DNA from: Allomyces macrogynus ATCC 38327
Taxonomy: Eukaryota > Blastocladiomycota > Blastocladiomycetes > Blastocladiales > Blastocladiaceae
DNA: 18,295 bases
NCBI GenBank assembly: GCA_000151295.1
Contig: GG745341.1
Span: forward strand, 1,116,008 to 1,134,302
Direction: 5' to 3'
Shown here: piece by piece, positions 1 through 10,200 of the stretch
Position numbering within the stretch: the stretch's first letter is position 1
Layout: each line of letters starts with the position of its first letter
The notes under the pieces: generated by a model
What the model saw: only the letters and a program-made list of their open reading frames with translations
What the model was told of the DNA's origin: nothing
Databases searched by the model: none
Made by a program: the position numbers and the translations under genes

Positions 1-2036
1 CCCCCCGAGGCCGCCGACGTGTTCGCCGCTGACGCTGACGCTGACGCTATCCCCCCGCCTGTAGGCTGGCTCCGCGCCCAGCAAGACGCCGCCGCACGCA
101 ACTACACTCCCCCGCACCACCATGGCGGCTCATGGCGCCCTGCTGCCGCTTCCGGCTGGGGCTCGCCACATCCGCAACCGCACTACGGCCGCGGCCAACG
201 CGGCGGGCACGCAGCGCGCGCACAGAGGTCGTCGCCGTCGCCCGCGCCGCCGGCCGCTGATGCGCCCGCTGCTGCTGCAGCGGACCGGCACCGGCACCGG
301 CGGCCGCACCGGCGCGCACGGAACGCCCGAAATGGCTGTGTCCGGCGTGCCAGTTCCACAACTTCATGAACCGGCGCACGTGCAAGTCGTGTAACGGCGC
401 GAGGCCGCCAAAGGAGGAGATTGTGGATCCGACGATTGTGAATGTCGAGGCCGCGGGACCGACGGCGGACGCAAGCGCGAGTGCGACGGATACGGTGACA
501 AGTGCGATGGTCGCGGTCGCGGACGCCGCGAGCAAGGATCAGGCGGTGCTCAGCTCGATGCAGGTGGGTGACGCGGCAGCGCCGACGGCGGCGCCGACGG
601 ATGCGGCGTCTGCGACTGCCGCGAGTGCGGCCGTCGACGCACACGTGGTACCACTGGGCGATGCCGCACCTGCGACGGATGGCGTCGAGCCCACAGCGGC
701 GGTCCCAGCCAACGCGCCGGTGGCGTCGGTTGCATCGGTCGCGCCGGTCGTGGAAGATGCGGCGCAATCCGGACCGGTGGAGGTGCAAGCGGCGGTCGAG
801 GTGCAGTCCGCACCAGTGGAGGAGGTCGCGATCGACGACTCTCAGCCTGCTGCGACCAACGGCGCAACCGCCGTGGAGGACGAGGTAGACTCGATTCTCG
901 CTGCCGCGGCTGCGCCAAGTTCCAACGACATGGCTCCGTCAGTGCCCGTCGACGCCGTGACGGAGCCGGTCGCGTCCTGCGACCTGGACGCGGCGGTAAA
1001 TGTAATGTCGCCGAACACGATGCGGTTCCCGCTCCGGCGGCACTCGAGACGCTCGCTGCTGATCTTGCCGCGGCGCTCCCATCTCACGCCGATCCGCAAT
1101 CACCAGTGGCTGACACGGCGCAGTCGACCGAGTTTCTCCCCGTCTCCAACGCAGCACCGCCGGCCGAATCGCGCGTCATTCCGGACGCAACCCCAGCACC
1201 GAGCACTGCCGCACCAGCACAGAGTGCCCGTGTGAGCGCGACCCCCGCGTCGTTCGACCCGAACGACCCGTGGGACAACCCGGACCTGTCGGCGCCCGTA
1301 TCGAGCAGCGCGTCGATCCGCTCCGTCGCCGTCTCTGACCCGTGGGGCGAGGATGATGCCGGGCCCGCCACCGGTCCGAATTTTCTCCCCTCCAGGTTCA
1401 CAACACGTGCACCCACTGACCTCGTTTTCTCCCACAGCGAGCCCCACGATCCCGCCCTCGGCCGCATGGACCTGCACGCGCTGCACCGGCAAGAACACGG
1501 CCTCGACACCCTACTGCGACACGTGCGATGCGCCCAACCCAGCGTGCGTCCAGGAATGGACCTGCACGCAGTGCCGGCACGCCAACTTCCCGACCGTTAC
1601 CGCGTGCGTCGCGTGCAAGCGGCCGCGGCACGCCCCGCCGTCGACCCCGCTCGACCGCGGCGTCGCTGACCTGCGCGCGGCCCTGCCCACCACGAGTGCG
1701 AAACCACGTCCCGCCGACAAGCCGCTCCCGGTCCCCGTCGACAAGCCCCTCCCGCCGACCCCGACGCCGGACCCGGCACCGGCACCGGCACCGACCCCGC
1801 GCGCCACCGCCACCTCTACCGCTTCCCCGTCCCCGCGCACATCCACTCCCACGCGCACCTCCGCCACCTCCACCTCGAGCGGCCGCCCGATGACCTCGAC
1901 CTTTGTCGCGAAACGGCTCATCGGCGGCGCGCTCGGCCTGCGCACGACCAACGCCGACGACCGGAAAGCGGCACGAGGCCCGCGCTCTCCGACGCACGCC
2001 AAGCAGCGGCGGCCAAGCGCGACCCGCCGAAAATGA
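1..2036 (+). CDS. RanBP2-type zinc-finger protein, three fingers (5' partial, frame changes)
   Basis: Three RanBP2-type fingers (W-x-C-x2-C-x3-N-x6-C-x2-C) are visible: finger 1 at 330-392 (W at 333, Cys at 339, 348, 381, 390, Asn at 360), finger 2 at 1467-1526 and finger 3 at 1557-1616. The family binds single-stranded RNA or ubiquitin; the role here is unknown. Linkers are low complexity: Ala/Val/Asp-rich between fingers 1 and 2, Pro/Thr/Ser-rich after finger 3, with a basic C-terminus and stop at 2034-2036. The open frame enters from the left edge, so the start is missing. Frame is not continuous. It changes near 228-280, near 996-1123 and near 1374-1437. The last fits an intron (acceptor CACAG at 1437, CTGAC branch motif, donor 1374). 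The first two could be introns (228-280; 996-1123, donor GTAAAT) or one missing base each, since both frames there look coding. The gene is real, but its exact structure is uncertain. Confidence 0.8.
1374..1437 (+). other. Probable intron in zinc-finger gene
   Basis: Removing these 64 nt joins the frame ending in ...GPAT to the frame of fingers 2 and 3 (SPTIPPSAAW). The acceptor side is good: CTGAC branch motif, pyrimidine tract, CACAG. The donor GTCCGA is weak, so a frame error remains possible. Confidence 0.5.
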
Positions 2037-2569
2037 CGCTGTCGCCGCGTGGCGCGCCGGCACGCTCTGACCCCCGCCGAAACCGACGGCCGCGGCACCG
2101 CCGCGGAACGATTGGACGGCAATGTGGGGCGACGAGGGCGGCAGGGGGGCGTATTATGGTGGGGGGACGGGTGGGGGGTGGTAGGTGTACGAGAGGAAGG
2201 GAGATTTTTGGATGTATGTAGCGGGACAATTTTGCGTTTGTCGCGTCGCTGGGCAGGGCAGCCGGGCCGGTTTCGACATGGCACACGGCGGTGGGCTCGC
2301 CGTTGGTGAGCCGTGTCGCGCGCTGTCAGCTGTTGCCGCAAATCATTCCCGATCCCTCACCTCGGCCCACACGATGAGAGACGAGCCCCCATCTCGACAG
2401 CCGTGCCCCGCCGCGTCCGCACAGCGTCTGTTGACAACTGGCAAAGGCTTTGCGGCGACTGGTTGGCCGGACGCGGGGCAGATCAGTGAGCGATCACTTT
2501 GGTAATTCGCGGTTTTGCGGGCCAGGTCAGTGTAACACACTATCGTCCACGCAAACGCGCGCCAATCCA
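2037..2569. other. Convergent intergenic region with G-rich stretch
   Basis: This lies between the stop of the plus-strand zinc-finger gene and the stop of the minus-strand unknown gene, so it should hold both 3' ends. No supported coding sequence is seen. It contains a run of G tracts at 2126-2178, reported separately. Confidence 0.6.
2126..2178 (+). other. G-tract cluster, possible G-quadruplex
   Basis: Six G runs lie at 2126-2129, 2136-2138, 2144-2149, 2161-2166, 2169-2171 and 2173-2178. The loops are 6, 5, 11, 2 and 1 nt. The 11-nt loop means it only loosely fits the usual quadruplex rule. It begins 90 nt past the zinc-finger gene stop, so it would be in that gene's 3' UTR or just beyond. 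Confidence 0.4.
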
Positions 2570-4614
2570 TCAAAACCCAAACGACCACGGAATAGTATCG
2601 GTCGCGCGTATTCCGCCCTCAATCGAACCTGCAGCCAAGGGCTCGCTGCGGCTTGGAACGCACGGGAGCTCCAGGAGCGCGCCCGCGCGTGGCGGCAATG
2701 CTAATGGAGTCGAGGTCAATGTTGAGGCATGTGATCCGACCATCGCGGTCGCAGGCCAGCCGTGATCAGCGCGCATCACCGGGTCGCGCGCGATGAGCGG
2801 CGTGGGAAACGGCCACGTCACGGTGGAGACGGCGAGAAGCAAGTCCAAAGACGCCTGCACGTCAGTCGGAAGGGATTCGTGCGGCACCGGGTTGCGTGGC
2901 ACCCCAACAGGACCATGAGCGATTGCCGATGTGGGCGGCGCCGCCGCCAATGGCGTCGGCAAGGTAGCCGTGAACGCCGACGACATGGCGTTCCACAACA
3001 TGTCGTCGAGCAATACGGGAGTCGGATTCAGGCCGTCGAGATCCGTGCACGGCGGTGGAGGAGGGACATGGGACACGGCAGCGGGAGCTGCAGGGAGAGG
3101 TGCTGCCGAGAATGGTCGAGCCGCGGCAATGGGCAAGAGCGCGGCCGACAATGGTGGAGCCGTGGCAAACGTTGGCGCAGGTCGACAAGATGGCGCGACA
3201 GGAATGATTTCACCGTGAATTGCGGGCAGGTCGTGTGGACCCGACATGGTGAAGTGGCTGCGGGCGTTCTGAGCGGTAACATCAGCGACGAGATCGATTG
3301 GCGCCGGTTCTGGAGCCCAAGGCACGTTCCTGTGGCGCAAGTCAGGCTTCAACACGCGGCGGGCGAGGTGCACGTTTGGGCCACTGGAGTTGAGCGGCGC
3401 GGGCGGCGGTGGTGGAGGGCGCGACCGTGGAGGGCGTGCCCGTGGAGGTCGGCCATGGCCATCAAACACGGTGCGCAAATCGGGCATGGTCCGCGACCGC
3501 TTGGCGGCACGAGCAGCGTCGCACGGTATATCGAGTGCGGCGGCCAGACATGAACGACGGCCAAGCGACATGAAGGACACAGGCATGCCATTCGGCGCGT
3601 CAAGAGGCCACACGCCGGGGTCCGAGTTCGCGCGCCCAGCGACTTCCTCGTTCTCGGCGCTGCTCGCTCGGCTTTCGGCGCTACCAGCGGCCAATGTTCG
3701 CATCGCACCGCCGACACCATGCAAGTCCGGCGGCGTCACGGCCGATGCAGAAAGCACCGCCGTTGTCTGCGTAGCACCAAATCGGTGGTGGGCACTGGAT
3801 CGGTGTGCCTCGTCGGCTTGTCGCCCAATGGCCACGGCGCGCGCCGACTTGAGATACCCCTCGATCTGGTCGCGCGGACGGCGCTGGCCCGACGCCGTGA
3901 AGTAGACTGATAGCGCGGGCGGCGCGCCGCCTGCCGTCGGCGGGAAAACGGCCACGTCCTGGACAGGTCGATAATGAAGCTTTAGCATGCGCGTTCATTC
4001 GTGCATTGGCGCGCCAGCGTCAGCAGCAAAGCAATGTACTCGCTCTGCAGCCGCTAATACTCCACGACACACGACACACGCTGATCGCTCGGCTGGTGCA
4101 AAAACGAGAGAAATAAGACACCGACACGTACCTTGCGTTGCTCCGTAGTTGGTTCGCGGCGGCCCGCCTCACCGCACTGATTTCCCCATGGTGCCACAAA
4201 TGATGGCTCGAATCCCTGCTGCGTTTCGCCACGCGCATGAGCCGGTGCAACATGACCGTCAGGCGCGCAATGGGCACGCGCCGCTGGCATTGGTACGACC
4301 ATGACAGCATCGGTCGCATCGGGCGAACCCGACACGTCGCGGACGCCGTCGCCACGACTCCAGCCCTCCACATCGTCGACGTCGGCCGAGTCGGCGTCGT
4401 ATCGCGGTAGCGTGAACTCGACTGACATGGGCTCCCCGCTCGCTTCGGCGCGTGCCGCGGCAGCGCGGACGGCGCGACGGATCGGCGCGGGGACGGCAAT
4501 CACAATGGAGGCTCCATCCGTTTGCGCCGCGCGACGCGTCGGACGAGAATGTACGGCGCGCAGTGCCGTTGTTGGGGGGTTATCGTCGGGATCAGCGGGG
4601 CCGCGGGCGAGCAT
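2570..4614 (-). CDS. Unrecognised Pro/Ala-rich protein, two exons
   Basis: I do not recognise this gene. Exon 1 is 4132-4614 (161 codons) and exon 2 is 2570-3979 (stop TGA at 2570-2572), giving about 630 aa. The donor after ...TTEQRK is GTACGT, matching other donors here. The join to LHYRPVQ is phase 0 on both sides. A second acceptor (exon 2 from 3958) also keeps frame and would drop seven residues. The protein has no visible membrane segment or signal peptide. It has a charged N-terminal half, a short basic KRSR patch near residue 321, a Pro/Arg-rich tract around 339-358 and Ala/Pro-rich stretches after that. The start at 4614 is chosen because a pyrimidine-rich, CTCCAG-ending intron-like acceptor lies just upstream (exon resumes at 4639), suggesting a 5' UTR intron. 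A frame from 4689 is open but reads through that acceptor. The composition suggests a disordered regulatory protein, but this is inference. Confidence 0.62.
3980..4131 (-). other. Intron of the unrecognised gene
   Basis: This 152-nt intron has donor GTACGT after AAG, an internal CTGAC branch-like motif and an AAAG acceptor. Both flanking exons are phase 0. If the acceptor is instead the CCAG ending at 3959, the intron is 3959-4131. Confidence 0.6.
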
Positions 4615-4998
4615 GGCCGAGGAGCGTTGGTGAGCGTGTCTGGAGAGCGAATAGCAAAGAGAAAGAATGCTCAGCCGCGTCAGCATCATTTCCTTTGCAG
4701 GGGGTCAAGAGGCATGGCCGAGTGCCGGCGCGCGCGCAGGGACGCGTCGTGAGAGAATGCGCGTCGCTGCCGCGCAGCGCGGTACTGGCCGCGCATGTTG
4801 GGGGAGGGTTGGGAGAAGCAGAGGCGGCCACGCGTCGTACCAAAGCTCAGGACACCGGATCCGATGGTGACGCGATTCGGGCGGGGCCCAACGGCACGCG
4901 AGAGCGGCAGGTCGTCTTTTTGAGCAGTCCGAGAGATCTCTGGCAGAGTGGAGAAGACCGGGAGGGAGGGCAGCAAAGTAGTGCGCGGGCGACGGCGG

Positions 4999-5007
4999 TA
5001 TTTATTT
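4999..5007 (-). promoter_or_regulatory. TATA-like element
   Basis: The minus strand reads AAATAAATA here, preceded by TGC in an otherwise GC-rich stretch, 385 nt upstream of the ATG at 4614. The distance is long but fits a leader containing an intron. Confidence 0.3.
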
Positions 5008-6993
5008 GCATCCGTGCGCCCGGGCAGGCGACTGCCCGCCGACACGGGCCAATGCGAGTGTGCGCGCGGCGGGGTGGCTGCCCATCGCCATTTGGCACGC
5101 GCTGTTCACGGTTAGTGAACCGCCGTCGTGACCCACGGTGACCGCGGCCGGGCCAGCGAGCAAGTTGGCAAGTGCAGACGGGGTTGTGTGAGGAAACAAG
5201 CGGTGTCTGGACCCGACTAGAAGATCGAAGAAACCAGCCGCGGAGCGTTGGGCCACACCACTGGTTCGAAAATGTGGCACGGCCGTTCCATCTTCTTTGC
5301 TCAGAAGCTCGTGTGTGGGCAACCATGAGCAGACTCGCCGATGCACGCGCTCATCACATGCGCCTCGGCGCGGGCCGTGCGTGGGTCAGAGGCCATCAAA
5401 GCCCAGCAAACGCCCATCAGCGGTGTGCACCAGCTGAATAAGCGAGTGCGTTCCTGGGGCTGTATTTCATTCGGCACGCTAAATTTAGAGCTCTAGGTCC
5501 GTACGGCCGGGACTGCTTGCTTTGCAGGGTACGGTCCGAGCTGCACGGGGTGCAGGCCAGCGAAGTCCTGGTGCCAATGAGCCCAGCTGCAAGAGGACGA
5601 CGGGCTAGCTGACCATGTTGATTCCTGCTCATCGGCTGGTCCCGGTTCGCGCGTGCGCTCAACAGTAGTGCAGAGACACATTTGCGCACGCAGTCAACCA
5701 GCACCATGCACCGTTTCAAACCAACCAGATGATGTTTTGTTCAGCATGCCTGGACTTGCCTTCATTGCGTCTCGTTTGCCGCACTCGCTTCTTGCTGGTG
5801 CGAGTCTGAGGAAGGAAGGCCAGATCAAGATATATGAAGCTGCCCACCCACACCTCGAGAAAGCGCCATGAAACTGCCGGAGCACCACGCCACAAAATTC
5901 TGCCCAAGGCGGCACGGTACTTCATGAGCAGCCGCGCCACCAGTCCCCACAAGCAACGCTGCTGCCGCCACCGTCCATTTTGCCAGCTGGATTGATGAAA
6001 AAACAACTGCTTTGTTGACCCCCCCTTGGGTCCCCGCGTTTATCCGGCTGCTTGGTCTCGGATAACCCACGGCGTTGCAGAGGACAACAGACAATCAATC
6101 ATGCCGACCAATAACTTCACGGCAAGCAGTGCAGTGGGGTTTTGACATGTAATGTCGCTCCAGTCGTGCAGACTGACGATAGGGCCAATCAAAAGCATGC
6201 ACGCGGCGCTCAGACGCATTTATGCTGGCGGAATGAGTGCTGGTGCGGATCATCATAGGCAATGCATTGTGCTGACACCAATGACCAATGGCGAGCTAAA
6301 CTCTAGATGGCGCATGCAACTGGTGAGAGGAGACCGTGGTGTGGCAGGCTTAGAAGATCATTTTTACGCCTGTTGAGCGGCCGCTGAACGATGCGCGGAA
6401 GCGACTGGCTTGAATAATTTTCCCTGGGAGAATTACGGTCGACACTACTTTTCTTTACCAGACAGAGAGGCCATTTGCGATACTGAACTCAACGCGCGCT
6501 GATGATTATATTACGATGGGACGGTGCTTTCGATGGCCGCACCAACGTCGATATATCGGAAGAAGCCGCTGCCGCAGGAGCGATTCGATCCAAGCACCCG
6601 ATTTCAGCAAATTTAATGCTACTTGATGGGTCCTGAACGATGTTGATGCTTCCCGATGCTTCCTGGTGACGCTTTGTGGTCGCGCTTGTTGAATTATGCA
6701 TTTGTGCAACCAACAGACAAACACAAACTCCCAACAAGAACCAACAATTGACATCCCATTCGCCACTGTCAAGGCAAAAGAGACGAAAGAACGGTCAGGC
6801 ACAATCAAGACCCATCCAGGTGTGAGGCAAAACTCACGAGCGACGGCATCCAAGTGATGCGACCAAGCAAGCTCGAACTTCTGTGTGTTAACTCTCCACC
6901 TGATTTATGATGTTGGAGTGGCCAGGCGGGCCTTGTTTGATCTGCAACGCGCGCGCGACAGGTCTCGTTGTGCGCAAATCCGTGCTTGCAATG

Positions 6994-7110
6994 TTGACAA
7001 GCCGCTTGGCATCAGTGCTCATTACACATTTCAAAGTGGATGTGACTGGCGTTTAACTATCGCACGAACTCCCGGGGATGGAAGTCTGGGTATTGACAAG
7101 AGTTGACAAG
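6994..7110 (-). repeat. Three TTGACAAG copies in presumed 3' UTR of the TF gene
   Basis: The 8-mer TTGACAAG occurs on the plus strand at 6994-7001, 7093-7100 and 7103-7110; the last two are 10 nt apart. In the minus-strand transcript they read CUUGUCAA and begin about 120 nt past the stop codon. Confidence 0.4.
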
Positions 7111-7232
7111 GTTGATGCTCCGAGAAGTTATCAAAACAAGCGCGGTATGTATCCATCCACACATCCCCAAAACACAAAACTGACCCCTTTCGTGCACAAA
7201 AACCGACATCCAAAGCCAATTTTGCCCACTGC

Positions 7233-10200
7233 TCACGGGCAACGCGGCGGCTGCGGCTGCGAAGACGGCGGCGGAGGCACACCCGCGCACCACGGCGTCG
7301 CATCGGGTGCTGCTGCGGGCCACGGGGCTGCTGCTGCCGGTGGCACCGCGGCCAGCGGACTCGGCCACACGTTCTCTGCGTTCCCCGCGCCTGCAGCCGA
7401 CACGAGCGTCGCCCAGACCCCGGCCTCGGTGCCCGTCCCCTGCACCCACTGCGCGGCCCAATCCATATTGTTCCCTGGTGCCACGGGCGACGCCAGCGTC
7501 CAATCCAAGATCCCCGCCAAGTCGCGCGTCGCCAACAAATCCGGGAAAACGGGCAACGGCGGCGGGCTCGGGTCTGTCGTCCCAGCTGCGGCCGCCGATT
7601 GCGGCGGGGCCACGGGCGACATACTCGCGAGCAATTCGGCGAGCGGCCATTCAGGCGGCGGGTGCGAAGGCGCGGCCTGCACAAGTGCGGCGAGTTCCGA
7701 CGGCGACGTCGCGCCCTCGTGCCCGAGGACCGCGACCGCCGCAGCGTGCCGCGCCATGTACTCGTGCGCGCGCGCGTGCGTCACGCGCTGCTGGTCGCGC
7801 GGCGACTCGTCGAGCAAGTCCGTGACGGTCGCGGCATTCACGTTGGTCAACTCCATGACCTGGAAGATTTGCGCGGCCAGCTCGTGCGTCGCGCCCGGTT
7901 GGTCGAGCATGCGCGCCTTGACGTCGCGCGCAATGTGTTGGAAAATCGCGGAATTGGGCCAGGGACGCGACGCCGCGGCGAGAATCGCGTCGAGCCGGTC
8001 GATCGAGTGCAGCGCGCGCGGTTTGGCCGACGGGTCGTTGACGACGACGAGCACCAGGCACCCGAGGATCATGCATGACAAGTAAGAGAGGTGCGGGAAG
8101 AGCCCGACTTCCTTGCCGTCGCCGCCGACGGCTTCCAGAACTTCGAGCATCGATGTGGCCGACGCGTCGACTAGCGCCAGGTACTGGTCCTTGAGCGGCG
8201 ACTCGATGGCGGTCGACCGGGCCGTGCACAGCGGGCGGTAGAGCGAGACGACCGCCGACAAGTAGAGCATCGACAGGAACGCGTTCATTTGGTACTCGCG
8301 GTTGCCCGGGTCGAGGCCCTGCGGCGAGAAGTGCCGGCACGCGGGCAGCGCACGGCGGTATTCCGAGAGCATCGCGTGCAGCTCCGGCAGAGTGTAGGGC
8401 AGTTGCCGCCGCAGGTGGATGGAGTTCACAGACCTCGTTATTTTCCCGGTAATATCCATTAGTTTGACCATTCTGTGGAGATGGTGGTCAAAGCATTAGA
8501 ATCGTGAAAGTGAAGTGAGAGCGGGTCGGGTGAGAAAGAACGTACTGGACGAAAAACGAGTCGGGCTCGACCAGCACGCTCTCCGGGTACTTGGCCAAAT
8601 TGTCGGGCGTCTTGGTGAACACGTCGGTCGTCAGGAAATAGTCGCCGTCATGGACTAGTTGGTGGGTGGAGAAACATGGCAACACAAACGTCAGTTCGGC
8701 AGTTGCATCACGACATCAGCAACCCACCCATTCGCCATGAAAACAGCAGCAGAACAGGAGAGGAGGATAAATACACATCAACGGCCGCCCACTGAGCAGC
8801 GAAACCATGCGATCGACGGCATACGCGAGCGCCCACGTCTTGCCCCACGTCGGAATGCACCGCTCCACGTGCTGGTACGGGGCAGCCTAACCGGGTGGAA
8901 AAGGGTGAATGAGCTGCTCCTTGGAGGGAGAGCTAGGAGCCGCGATGTGAATGCACCCTTAAGTCGAGGTGGAGTCCAAGATCCTGGGCAATACGCAGCG
9001 CGGTCCCACTCAGAACCCATGGGACGGCGGGCGCGTGCAAGAAACTCAAGACCATGAGCAGCAGAGCCTGCACCGACTCGACCTGGTGCACGAGCGCGAC
9101 GAGCGTCGAGTGCGTCATGCGCAGCACTTTTTCAGCAAAGTACGAGCTCAGCAGCAGCGTGCCGCGCGGCTGCGTCATGATGGTCACGTTGTGCATTCGT
9201 TCGAAAATCGACGTGGCCGTTGCGAGCACCGAATATAGCAACAGGTAATGCGGCTCGGGTTTGCCGAGCTCGCGCTCAATCGTCGACCGCTGCAAGATCG
9301 GAATCCACGGGTGCATCGTGTTGAAGTAAATGTCGAGCATGGTCGTGACAAACGCGCGCGGCGGGAACAGCTGCTGCTCGCGCGCGAGCTGCCGCGCGTT
9401 CAACCGACCCTGGAAATGCGTCTGGATGTAGAGCACGCTGTTCGGATTGAACGCCTGCGACCATCCGCGCAGCAGGTGCAGGCCCGTCGAGTGGCCGAGC
9501 TGCGAGAACGAGTGTGCGCCGGACCCCGTCGGGTCGAGCGAGACCATCAGCGTCATGTTCTCGTTGAGCTCCTCGATATCCTCGGCCGTCGACGGGCGCA
9601 CCGCGTGCAGCCGGGTTCCGCCTAAGCCGGGCGGTGCCGGGTGGAGAGAGTAGGCTGGGCTCGGCTGCGTTCCTGGTGGCGGCGCCAGTGGAGCCGCATT
9701 GCCGCTGGGTGCGGGCGACGCGGAACCGCTCGACGGTGGGGTTGGGGTCCCGCTCGTTACCTGCTCGGCCGGACGACGACGGCGACGTGGGCGCGCCGCA
9801 CGCTTGGACGCCGGTGCTGGCGCAGCACCTTCTGGCGGTGCGGCCGTGTCCGCAGGCGCGCCCTGCGGCGGAGCCGAGGCCGTCGTCGACGTGTCTTCAT
9901 CGTTCGCTGCGGTGGTACCGGCTGCGGCCTCGGTGCGGGAGCGGCGCTTGGACGAGGCGACGTACGAGCAGTCCAATTGGAATTCTAGGCACTAGATAAC
10001 AGTTGAGATCAACAACAATTAGTGCCGATGGCAACGATAGTTGTCCACCCACCGAAACTTGATCAAGGGTAGCGATGTCGGATTCAGACATCAACATTTC
10101 ATTGACTGAAACGAATGCGTACATGGCGACACGGCAGACCCCCGTCGCACTTGACCTAGTGGAGGAGTATCAAATCTCGGCAGATGAGCAATCAAGTGGA

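Larger units (their letters stand above)
4615..7232. other. Gene-poor 2.6-kb region
   Basis: No supported gene, tRNA or rRNA is found. The right part should be the 3' UTR of the minus-strand transcription factor and the left part the promoter and 5' UTR of the minus-strand unknown gene. The centre, about 5400-7100, is visibly less GC-rich. All open frames there are short, lack the G/C-ending codon bias of the real genes and resemble no protein I know. A fast-evolving small gene or a noncoding RNA cannot be excluded. Confidence 0.55.

Noticed and set aside
29..46. Short tandem repeat of GCTGAC
   Set aside because: It is in-frame and encodes an Ala-Asp run inside low-complexity coding sequence; not a separate element.
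2762..3553. A 263-aa plus-strand open frame opposite the unknown gene
   Set aside because: Its product is extremely Arg/Trp/Gly-rich, a sign of a shadow frame. The minus frame has a spliced structure with a standard donor.
5262..5275. GGTTCGAA resembling a tRNA T-loop
   Set aside because: The flanks cannot form a five-pair T stem, and no acceptor, D or anticodon arms are found upstream.
5825..6094. An 89-aa minus-strand frame with an Ala-rich, mildly hydrophobic stretch
   Set aside because: It is short, has no codon bias like the real genes, and the hydrophobic part is not a convincing signal peptide or membrane segment.
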